From positions 1-13,046 of the forward strand of contig JABZHD010000017.1 in assembly GCA_015259045.1 (NCBI GenBank): a stretch of 13,046 bases of DNA, given 5' to 3'. The translations under genes were made by a program, and so were the position numbers. The notes under the pieces were generated by a model. The model did no database searches, was not told the DNA's origin, and saw only the letters and a program-made list of their open reading frames with translations. The first letter of the stretch is position 1; each line of letters opens with the position of its first letter. Shown here in pieces: positions 8,301 through 13,046 of this stretch. Origin of the DNA: Atopobium sp. Its GTDB lineage: Bacteria; Actinomycetota; Coriobacteriia; Coriobacteriales; Atopobiaceae.

Positions 8301-9347
8301 AGAAGTTGAGCCAGCATTAGCATTAATGGTGGAGTTAACGATATTGGAAGTTCCCTGGATGGTCATGCCCGTCTGGCCCCAGAAAGATGGGTTAATGGTA
8401 AGGGTGGAATCATTCATGTTGAGCTGGTTGACGTAGAAAGTCTGACCAAAGCCTTCAACGGTAAGATCTGTGTTCCTAAGATTAAGGTTGCGAGCGTCAT
8501 TCCAGGTACGAGCCTGTGAAGTTACTTTGATAGTAGCGTTTTCAAAGGTGACACCAGACTCAAAGAAGTTTGTATTGCTCTTATCGTCTGCGGTGATGGT
8601 AACGCTGTTCTTGTTGGTGCTGCCGCTAACGGTTCCGCCAAGGGAAATGCCACGAGTACCGCTGGAACCTGCGTTGTTTCTAAACACATAGGTACCATCG
8701 GTGATAGTTGAACCATCTTGTGCAGTTAGTGCGGTTTTGAAGCCGGACATGGTAAGAGTACCTGTGCCAGTTAGCGTTGAACCAGGTGACAGAACCAGAC
8801 CGTCAATGCTGTTTCCAGTGCCAGTAAGCGTTGCGCCCTCAGATTCAATCTTGAGTGTAAGGCCAGAAGGAATAGTAACCGTAGAGGTCAAATCAAGGTT
8901 GCCTTTGAGGTGAATGGTGTAGATTGAAGAAGTTTCTCCCCACAGCTCCAGTGCTTTCTGGAGGGATTTAACAGGATCGGAGCTGGAGCCCTCGTTAGTA
9001 TCGCTACCGTTGGTTCCGTCTACCCAGAGCTCAGTTGAGATGTAAGAAAGGCTTCTTGTAACACGGCGAGAAGATCTTTCTGCAGGAGCAGCAGTCTGCT
9101 CAGAGGTCTGCTGGTTGGAAGTAGCTTCTGCGTTAGTAGTGGTTTCAGCAGAGGTCTCTGCTGTTGCTTCAGAGGTTGAGGCAGTTGCATCACTTGTTTG
9201 AGTTGCTGCAACTTCTTGCGTCTGAGCCACTTCTTGAGTGCTAGCAATTTCTGCTAACGCTGAAGAAGGGACCAAAGAGAGCGCAAGTACCAAAGACATA
9301 GCTGTCTTTGCCCCTTTGCTTGCAAAGTTCTTGTTTTTTCTTTCCAT
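5319..9347 (-). CDS. Giant wall-anchored adhesin: beta-helix, InlB-like B repeats, tandem unnamed domain, TPYTG anchor
   Basis: This is a 1342-residue secreted protein, probably an adhesin. I start it at the ATG at 9345-9347, with AGGGG 5 bases upstream, rather than an in-frame TTG five codons earlier. Residues 1-32 form a signal peptide ending SALA. A Ser/Thr/Ala/Gln/Glu-rich stalk (~33-95) follows. Residues ~100-450 look like a right-handed parallel beta-helix with repeated N-S-T-L/I turns (NDSTL, VNSTI, TNSTL, NNSTI). Three Listeria-Bacteroides/InlB-B-like modules follow (~515-603, ~610-696, ~700-840), each closing in a W-K/W-E motif; the third carries a large insertion. Two ~195-residue repeats from LPADM to WNGVQ (~853-1050 and ~1074-1263) belong to no family I can name. 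A Lys-rich linker then leads to TPYTG (1307-1311), a hydrophobic segment and the tail KRRKNK. I see no cysteine. It is first gene of a probable two-gene surface-protein operon. Confidence 0.94.
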   Translation of the reverse strand: MERKNKNFASKGAKTAMSLVLALSLVPSSALAEIASTQEVAQTQEVAATQTSDATASTSEATAETSAETTTNAEATSNQQTSEQTAAPAERSSRRVTRSLSYISTELWVDGTNGSDTNEGSSSDPVKSLQKALELWGETSSIYTIHLKGNLDLTSTVTIPSGLTLKIESEGATLTGTGNSIDGLVLSPGSTLTGTGTLTMSGFKTALTAQDGSTITDGTYVFRNNAGSSGTRGISLGGTVSGSTNKNSVTITADDKSNTNFFESGVTFENATIKVTSQARTWNDARNLNLRNTDLTVEGFGQTFYVNQLNMNDSTLTINPSFWGQTGMTIQGTSNIVNSTINANAGSTSGISVGVAGGTVNVTNSTLNFTNAGTGGLNVNTGDVIINNSTIKGDGRNSGALFGAQTNGSIQFTGNSLVETPATKNSDNGAGQTRQNYNVVGGSYLLKYAPSYNSGFGSTIPTNGAANGNEVLSLFTLADPSTNSLNLINANGATYTYPVANASSDGQKHVWAPAATVTFDLNTPGVTGINPTFADGTTANKTALAMRGNSLATASSVAGGSTTLPADPYASGQEFDGWYYTDAAGTEHQFTADTQVTSDMTVYPHWKANTSWLYVRYHNGNGVSVIDRVATNASRTVTVRSDADVNNLDSNFNIAGKTFKRWTTQANGAGDEVAANSSLAVPAGTDTVDLYADWEEQHLTVSFSANGGTFSANSVFKQNPNVFDITTDANGGEVATIKTHPTVAEQTNVNALLQNLSGNTLSATTAGIASPTSSNTNTAYTNIATFENHILDNADDPMTFFGIVIGHNYHYWFTDAAGNSPATINGGATLTNDVTYYLKWKEDPSIQRVELTSDLPADMWSDSQSNTTQIKEVSNNQSFSLTGAIDATSVINQMSAFENGIAGGLDDLTKITLSGTTSTFTAKLTLPAGVIVPANPTVTTSGLGDLFEVTNVSVNGQEVTVTLKLKGTYTNYKQLKDAVETVGKDDAATTEIARPLTVTVDGLTLDPTQVTNGQELTATGTLTGTFESFAKNTVTNVTKKFELSWNGVQIAASRDPRGTGIQQTLIVNNPIEMNLPADMLADENTEHDQVITMKAGSTFNLTGSILASSIQEQMNNIERAYPNTNHDTITLSNLKFKFTATLTVPEGMTLPSNLDANTIQASNFGSGFKVSDVQVNGRTVTVTFELSDPSSIRTYSDLERIVDEASANDGWMKLTIPGVTIDSNVAAGTQLTAVGTVTGSFSAIADSAAGNRKVFSFTWNGVQWPDGKDAVATDNDTIQLTITVAEDETPETPSTPTKPSKKKKQKTPYTGDASAAAPLAALLAGMTAVMTSLGITKRRKNK
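5415..5429 (-). other. Variant sorting motif TPYTG
   Basis: Codons for Thr-Pro-Tyr-Thr-Gly encode residues 1307-1311, followed by Asp, about 24 Ala/Leu/Met-rich hydrophobic residues and a basic tail. The layout is a full cell-wall sorting signal, but the first position is Thr instead of Leu. The motif differs from the LPDTG of the neighbouring gene. Confidence 0.88.
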
Positions 9348-9408
9348 ACCTACCCCTAACAAATAGTGAATACCCCAACAAAATTTGAAATTAAATCTTG
9401 CGCTGAAA

Positions 9409-9420
9409 GTGATGCATCAC
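9409..9420. promoter_or_regulatory. 12-bp perfect palindrome in the adhesin leader
   Basis: GTGATGCATCAC is self-complementary over all 12 bases. It sits 62 bases upstream of the adhesin start, so it would lie in the 5' leader if transcription begins near 9470. It could be an operator or a short RNA stem; the regulator is unknown. Confidence 0.4.
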
Positions 9421-9467
9421 GATAAGCACGATAGAGATAAATGACACATATTCAGAGCATTTTTCGT

Positions 9468-9483
9468 ATAGATAATTATCTAT
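9468..9483. promoter_or_regulatory. 16-bp perfect palindrome at the presumed adhesin promoter
   Basis: ATAGATAATTATCTAT is self-complementary over 16 bases. It overlaps or directly follows the proposed -10 element of the leftward promoter, a common place for a repressor operator. The local sequence is very AT-rich, which raises the chance of accidental palindromes. Confidence 0.4.
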
Positions 9484-9597
9484 TATTTTGGTAAAAATTG
9501 TTAGCTCAACCAGCGATTTTTATAGTTTGAACACATTTCAAAAAACGTCTTGAACTCATGTTATATAAATAATTTAATCAAAATATTTGGTACGCAG

Positions 9598-9626
9598 AAA
9601 AATAGCATTTAAATTGCTCTATTTTT
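9598..9626 (+). other. AT-rich hairpin in the divergent region
   Basis: AAAAATAGCA (9598-9607) can pair with TGCTCTATTTTT (9615-9626), with a 2-base bulge and a 7-base loop. It ends in a T run, so it resembles a weak intrinsic terminator. No gene ends here, so its role is unclear. Confidence 0.3.
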
Positions 9627-9764
9627 AACGATTTTCTCGACATTTGTCATAAACGTGCAACGGATAAAAATTGCAATAGAAATGTATTAAATTTTAAGAC
9701 AAATGTGAGTTATGCGGAAACTGAATAGTGGAAGCTGGATAGTTAACAATTTCATAAAATTTGA

Positions 9765-9782
9765 GCTTCAAAATTCTGAAGC
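9765..9782. promoter_or_regulatory. Near-palindrome upstream of the HD-hydrolase gene
   Basis: GCTTCA and TGAAGC enclose AAATTC, giving an 18-base near-palindrome with a single mismatched pair. It lies 100 bases upstream of the chosen HD-hydrolase start. It may be an operator or a leader hairpin; nothing else supports a choice. Confidence 0.25.
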
Positions 9783-9882
9783 AAGAGAGGCTGTGTACAC
9801 TAAGAAAAAGACAGTTAAGAGGATGCACAATCTGCGCAAATAATGCGTGAGAGATACGTTTGAATGTGTTGAGCGGGGAGTT

Positions 9883-10527
9883 ATGGACTTAAAAATTATC
9901 GATGACGCTTTGGACTTTGTAAAAGAGGTCTTCTCCACAGATTTTAGTGGTCACGATTACTTCCACACATTGCGTGTGTACAAAATGGCTGTAAGAATTG
10001 CGCAAGAGGAGGGGGCAAATCAAGAGATTGTTGCCCTTGCTGCGCTTTTGCACGATGTTGATGACATCAAGCTTTCTCCAGAGACGCATGAGCATAAGGA
10101 TAGGGCTGTTGGTTTTCTGCGCCAGCATGCTGTCGACGAGGCCACTATCCAGGCAATTTGTACCGCAATCGATGAGGTTTCTTTCTCGGGAACAGACTCG
10201 GTAGTTCCTTCAACGCTTGAGGGTATGTGTGTTCAAGACGCAGATCGACTGGACGCGCTTGGTGCTGTTGGCATCGCACGTACCTTTGCCTATGGCGGAA
10301 GTCATGGTCGCGGTATGTATGACCCGGATGAGCCACCGACCCTTAATATGAGCAGTGAGGAGTATCACTCACACAAATCAACGTCGCTCAACCACTTCTA
10401 CGAGAAACTCTTTTTACTGACAGACATGATGAATACGCGCAGTGGCAAAGAGCTAGGAAAAGCTCGCGAGAAGTACATGCGTGAGTATATTGACCAGTTC
10501 TTAGATGAGTGGAACGGTAAACGTTAA
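9883..10527 (+). CDS. HD-superfamily phosphohydrolase, YedJ-like
   Basis: This is a 214-residue cytoplasmic protein of the HD metal-dependent phosphohydrolase superfamily, close in pattern to E. coli YedJ and its Gram-positive relatives. Candidate metal ligands are visible: His24 and/or His28 in the GHDYFHTLRV segment, His57-Asp58 in LLHDVDD, and Asp119/Asp121 in VQDADRLDALGAVG. The tail after residue ~130 (ARTFAYGGSHGRGMYDPDEP, then a helical end) also fits the family. The substrate is not known; family members are thought to act on nucleotides or other phosphomonoesters. The frame is open back to a GTG at 9847, but I prefer the ATG at 9883 because GGGGAG precedes it closely and the family usually begins shortly before the GHD motif. 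The RBS-to-ATG distance of 2 bases is short, so the start is less certain than the gene. No terminator separates it clearly from the next gene. Confidence 0.9.
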   Translation: MDLKIIDDALDFVKEVFSTDFSGHDYFHTLRVYKMAVRIAQEEGANQEIVALAALLHDVDDIKLSPETHEHKDRAVGFLRQHAVDEATIQAICTAIDEVSFSGTDSVVPSTLEGMCVQDADRLDALGAVGIARTFAYGGSHGRGMYDPDEPPTLNMSSEEYHSHKSTSLNHFYEKLFLLTDMMNTRSGKELGKAREKYMREYIDQFLDEWNGKR

Positions 10528-10628
10528 GATATAGTTTTTAGCTATATGAATTAGTTAAGTATTTGTATTTCACAAGTTAAGTGTTGATTGTCATACTGGT
10601 TTCTCATAAGCAGTTCTAAGGGGCTATA

Positions 10629-11756
10629 ATGGCAATCAAAAATGATAAAACTACTCCACATCGCTTTGATGTTGTTGGTAGCTTTCTTCGTCCAGAAAAT
10701 CTTAAACAGGCTCGTATTCAGTTTGAAAAAGGTCAGATTGATGCACATGAGCTCAAGCAAGTAGAGGACAAAGCTATTACAGAGCTTATCAAAAAGGAGA
10801 AGCAGGCAGGCCTTAAAGTCATCACTGACGGTGAGTTTAGGCGTGCAACCTGGCACCTTGATTTTATGTGGCCGTTCGAAGGTATTGGCCATGCGCCAAC
10901 TAATACTGGACTTCCTTTCCACGATGAGACTGCAGAGATTGACGACACCTTCCTCGTAGGAAAAGTGGAGCTCACCAAAGAGCATCCCTTTATAGAACAC
11001 TTCCGCTTTGTTCAGCAGTTTGAGGACGAGACAACCGTTGCCAAGCTTACTATTCCTGCACCTGCACAGTTTATTGAGCAGTTCATTATGCCCATGAACC
11101 GCGAGCAGACTAACAAGTACTATGCCAACGACCAGGACCTTCTTGAAGATATTGTTGCTGGCTACGGTGCGTTTATTAAGCAGGTATATGCTGCAGGCTG
11201 TCGTAATCTTCAGCTTGATGACTGCTCATGGGGCGTGCTGGTTGACCCACGTGCTGAGCTTTTCTTTGGCGCTGACCAGGAGGGTCTTAAGAGGATCAAG
11301 GCACTGCTCTTGGAGATTAATAACCGCGTTCTTGATGCAGCTCCAGCTGACTTGACTATTAACACGCACGTTTGTCGTGGCAACTTCCATAGTACCTGGG
11401 CTTGCGAGGGCGGCTATGACGATGTGGCCGATGCTCTTCTTGCTCAAGAGCACGTAAACGCTTTCTTCTTAGAATTTGATGATCATCGCTCTGGTGGCTT
11501 TGAGCCCCTGGCTTCTGTTCCAGCTGGTAAAAAAGTTGTGCTTGGTCTGATCACCACCAAGCACGCCCAGCTGGAAGAGAAAGCCAAGGTTATTGAGCGT
11601 ATTCATGAGGCAGCTCAGTACGTACCTCTGGAGAACCTCTGTCTTTCTCCCCAGTGCGGCTTTGCAAGCTGCGAGATTGGTAACAAGCTCACCGAAGATG
11701 AGCAGTGGGCAAAGATTGCGCTTGTTAAAGAAATTGCCGAAGAGGTTTGGGGCTAA
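10629..11756 (+). CDS. Cobalamin-independent methionine synthase-like protein, core MetE (YxjG/YxjH type)
   Basis: This 375-residue protein corresponds to the C-terminal catalytic barrel of MetE and lacks the MetE N-terminal domain, as in Bacillus YxjG/YxjH (similar length). It would transfer a methyl group to homocysteine or a related thiol to form methionine. The natural methyl donor of these short forms is not settled. The opening VGSFLRPENLKQAR and ITDGEFRRATWHLDFMWPF are typical of the family. The zinc ligands are all present: His247 and Cys249 in NTHVCRGN, Glu282 in FFLEFDDH, and Cys343 in LSPQCGFAS. The ATG has AAGGGG 5 bases upstream. The 101-base gap before it shows no S-box, T-box or other riboswitch I can recognise. 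A strong terminator follows at 11832, so it ends a transcript. Confidence 0.95.
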   Translation: MAIKNDKTTPHRFDVVGSFLRPENLKQARIQFEKGQIDAHELKQVEDKAITELIKKEKQAGLKVITDGEFRRATWHLDFMWPFEGIGHAPTNTGLPFHDETAEIDDTFLVGKVELTKEHPFIEHFRFVQQFEDETTVAKLTIPAPAQFIEQFIMPMNREQTNKYYANDQDLLEDIVAGYGAFIKQVYAAGCRNLQLDDCSWGVLVDPRAELFFGADQEGLKRIKALLLEINNRVLDAAPADLTINTHVCRGNFHSTWACEGGYDDVADALLAQEHVNAFFLEFDDHRSGGFEPLASVPAGKKVVLGLITTKHAQLEEKAKVIERIHEAAQYVPLENLCLSPQCGFASCEIGNKLTEDEQWAKIALVKEIAEEVWG

Positions 11757-11831
11757 ATATCAGTTGATTTACGGCTTGTCTGCGACTCTCATGCCGTTTA
11801 CCGAAGAGTTTCTGACCATACGTTCTTCTCG

Positions 11832-11865
11832 ACTCCTGTCCACTAAAATGGACAGGAGTTTTTTA
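11832..11865 (+). terminator. Intrinsic terminator after the MetE-like gene
   Basis: ACTCCTGTCCA (11832-11842) and TGGACAGGAGT (11849-11859) form a perfect 11-bp stem with loop CTAAAA. The right arm runs directly into a T tract (TTTTTT then ATT). It lies 76 bases after the MetE-like stop and ends 25 bases before the WYL regulator start. The same symmetry could double as a regulator binding site. Confidence 0.93.
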
Positions 11866-11889
11866 TTGGAGCTAGACTTCGGAGGCAGT

Positions 11890-12885
11890 ATGCCAAGCGA
11901 GAAGACCCGCTGCTTGCACCTCGTAAAAATTTTCGAGGAAGAAACTGATGACGATCATGGTTTGAGCACGCCTCAGCTTATTGAAAAGCTAGCAGAGCGC
12001 GGGCTAAGCGTGGAACGTAAAACACTCTACGATGACATCAAATCGCTGCAGAATTTTGGCTACGACATCCAGTCTTACCAGCGCCATCCTGTTGAGTATG
12101 GCCTGGCAACCAGGAAGTTTCAGGCTGAGGAGCTCATGCTGATGGCAGACGCTGTGCAGTCATCAAAGTTTTTGACGGAGCGGAAAGCAAACAACCTAGT
12201 GAGTCTTATTGGAGAGCTGGGCGGGAAGTCGACCTCTGATACGCTCAAGAAGCGTATCCATGTTGAGGGTCGTATTAAGTCGCAAAATGAGTCTGTGTTT
12301 TATGCTCTTAATGCTATTCAGACAGCACTTTTGCAGAAGAAAAAAGTCTCATTTAAGTATCGCAAGAAGGGCTTTAAAGATAAGGTTATTGAAGAGCTTC
12401 CCGTAAGAGAAGAAACGCCTGTTCAACTTACGTATATTGACGATTTCTACTATCTTATTGTGTGGAACGATAAGCATCAAAACTTTGTCAATTATCGCGT
12501 GGACCGCATGTTTAGACTTGAGGTCTCTGATACTGACGCTACGGTTAACGAGCAGATCAAGCAGTTTGATATAGACAAGTATCAAGAGCGCGTCTTTGGC
12601 ATGTACTCGGGCGAGGTTGTTGAGGTCACACTTCGTGTTAATGAGCGCGTGATGTGCTCGGTGTACGACCGTTTTGGCAAAAACATTATTTTGAACAATC
12701 CAAGTTCTGATGGAAGTACAGCTGACGTGCATGTTTCTGTAATGGAAGCTCCAACGTTTTACGGCTGGCTTGCAACATTTGGAACAGATATAGAACTGGT
12801 AGCTCCAAAGAAGACCAGACAGAAATATCAAGAGTACTTGAGCGGAATTCTTCAGAGCTACCAAACACAGAAAGGGACTAGCTAA
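11890..12885 (+). CDS. WYL-domain transcriptional regulator
   Basis: This is a 331-residue regulator. Residues ~4-65 form a DeoR/HTH_11-type winged helix (the TRCLHLVKIF start, the STPQLIEKL helix, and VERKTLYDDIKSLQNFGYDI as recognition helix and wing lead-in). Residues ~75-135 are a helical linker. The WYL domain (~140-215) contains VSFKYRKKG, the QLTYIDDFYYLIVWND segment around Tyr187, and NYRVDRM; the classical W-Y-L is represented by Y-Y-L-I. A WCX-like C-terminal extension (~235-325) includes FYGWLATFGTDIELVAP. WYL proteins usually sense small ligands or nucleic acid. I start at the ATG at 11890 because GGAGG lies 4 bases upstream. The frame stays open to 11593, but that stretch overlaps the MetE-like gene and the terminator and shows no domain. 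Its target genes are unknown. Confidence 0.94.
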   Translation: MPSEKTRCLHLVKIFEEETDDDHGLSTPQLIEKLAERGLSVERKTLYDDIKSLQNFGYDIQSYQRHPVEYGLATRKFQAEELMLMADAVQSSKFLTERKANNLVSLIGELGGKSTSDTLKKRIHVEGRIKSQNESVFYALNAIQTALLQKKKVSFKYRKKGFKDKVIEELPVREETPVQLTYIDDFYYLIVWNDKHQNFVNYRVDRMFRLEVSDTDATVNEQIKQFDIDKYQERVFGMYSGEVVEVTLRVNERVMCSVYDRFGKNIILNNPSSDGSTADVHVSVMEAPTFYGWLATFGTDIELVAPKKTRQKYQEYLSGILQSYQTQKGTS

Positions 12886-12893
12886 ACGGCGAA

Positions 12894-12921
12894 GACGGGC
12901 TAAAACGGACGGGCTAAAACG
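12894..12921 (+). repeat. Two perfect tandem copies of a 14-bp unit
   Basis: GACGGGCTAAAACG occurs at 12894-12907 and again at 12908-12921. A degenerate relative, GCTAAACGGC, spans the WYL stop codon (12881-12890), and GAC begins a third copy at 12922. The repeat fills the short gap between two convergent genes and forms no hairpin. Confidence 0.8.
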
Positions 12922-12940
12922 GACAGTTCACGAGTACCAA

Positions 12941-13046
12941 TTAGCGAGCATCAATGACGTAAAGACCTGCTTTAACGAGAAGATGACCATGGTGATCACT
13001 GAGTTGCGTAATCTTGCAGGTAACAATGTTTTGATGTCCATAGAAG
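12941..13046 (-). CDS. C-terminal end of a convergent gene, cut by window edge
   Basis: On the minus strand an open frame enters from the right edge and ends at TAA (12941-12943), giving 34 visible residues that finish LLVKAGLYVIDAR. The alternating hydrophobic pattern suggests a beta-strand-rich C-terminus. There is too little to name a family. It runs towards the WYL gene with 55 bases between stops. I see no intrinsic terminator in that gap. Confidence 0.5.
   Translation of the reverse strand, partial: FYGHQNIVTCKITQLSDHHGHLLVKAGLYVIDAR

Larger units (their letters stand above)
9348..9882. other. Divergent AT-rich intergenic region
   Basis: No credible gene lies in these 535 bases. The region separates the leftward adhesin operon from the rightward HD-hydrolase gene and should hold both promoters. 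For the leftward direction, TTGAGC and TAATAG with an 18-base spacer (about 9508 down to 9479) are a possible -35/-10 pair ending at the palindrome 9468-9483. I found no convincing rightward promoter. Two perfect palindromes, one near-palindrome and one AT-rich hairpin are listed separately. Confidence 0.55.

Noticed and set aside
9348..9362. TTG start five codons upstream for the TPYTG adhesin
   Set aside because: The ATG at 9347 has AGGGG correctly spaced, and the five extra codons contain that RBS.
9823..9863. Chain of tiny upstream ORFs (MHNLRK and MRERYV, overlapping as TAATG) before the HD gene
   Set aside because: It looks like a leader-peptide arrangement, but AAGAGG abuts the first ATG with no spacer, and the peptides show no amino-acid run to explain attenuation.
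10528..10628. SAM/S-box riboswitch or T-box before the MetE-like gene
   Set aside because: Only 101 bases, with no conserved box and no terminator/antiterminator pair; just a weak AT-rich stem at about 10531-10550.
10625..10630. TATAAT at the MetE-like start codon
   Set aside because: It overlaps the ATG and an AAGGGG RBS precedes it, so a promoter there would not produce a translatable start; probably coincidence.
11593..11889. N-terminal extension of the WYL regulator frame
   Set aside because: It overlaps the end of the MetE-like gene in another frame and reads through the terminator hairpin. The ATG at 11890 has a good GGAGG RBS and begins right at the winged helix.
12894..12926. Possible CRISPR array
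   Set aside because: The unit is 14 bp and strictly tandem with no spacers, and no cas genes are present.

Overview
The window looks like a chromosomal segment of a Gram-positive bacterium of moderate GC. It carries two very large sortase-anchored surface proteins, several intrinsic terminators, and Gram-positive-style housekeeping genes (a YxjG/YxjH-type methionine synthase and a WYL regulator). The surface-protein style (LPDTG and TPYTG sorting signals, stacked isopeptide-type domains, InlB-like B repeats) would suit an oral or mucosal member of the Coriobacteriia such as Lancefieldella/Atopobium. That assignment is an inference from style; no marker gene confirms it.

Left part (1-9347), all on the minus strand. 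A TerB-like helical protein starts at 512 and runs off the left edge. After a 310-base gap holding a strong terminator come two giant surface-protein genes, transcribed right to left: first a 1342-residue protein (9347 to 5319), then a 1483-residue protein (5274 to 823). Only 44 bases separate them and no terminator is visible there, so they probably form a two-gene operon ending at the hairpin at 742-771. The upstream protein has a signal peptide, a Ser/Thr/Ala-rich stalk, a beta-helix with an N-S-T ladder, three InlB-B-like modules, two copies of a roughly 200-residue domain I cannot name, and a TPYTG anchor. The downstream protein has a signal peptide, a long beta-rich adhesin region, one Cna-B-like and two FctA/Spy0128-like domains with apparently intact Lys-Glu-Asn isopeptide triads, a Pro-rich wall spanner and an LPDTG anchor. 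No sortase gene is present in the window.

Middle (9348-9882): an AT-rich, gene-free divergent region of 535 bases with perfect palindromes upstream of the adhesin operon and other inverted repeats. It probably holds the promoters for both directions.

Right part (9883-12885), plus strand. An HD-superfamily hydrolase (YedJ-like) is followed by a core-MetE/YxjG-type methyltransferase with complete zinc ligands. A strong intrinsic terminator follows, then a WYL-domain transcriptional regulator with its own RBS. The window ends in the C-terminus of a convergent minus-strand gene.

The most interesting material is in the surface-protein operon: an unnamed tandem domain, an in-frame DNA-level duplication that could drive length variation, a short inverted repeat flanking the second adhesin gene, and palindromic candidate operators in its leader. 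I see no complete new defence or mobile system here.
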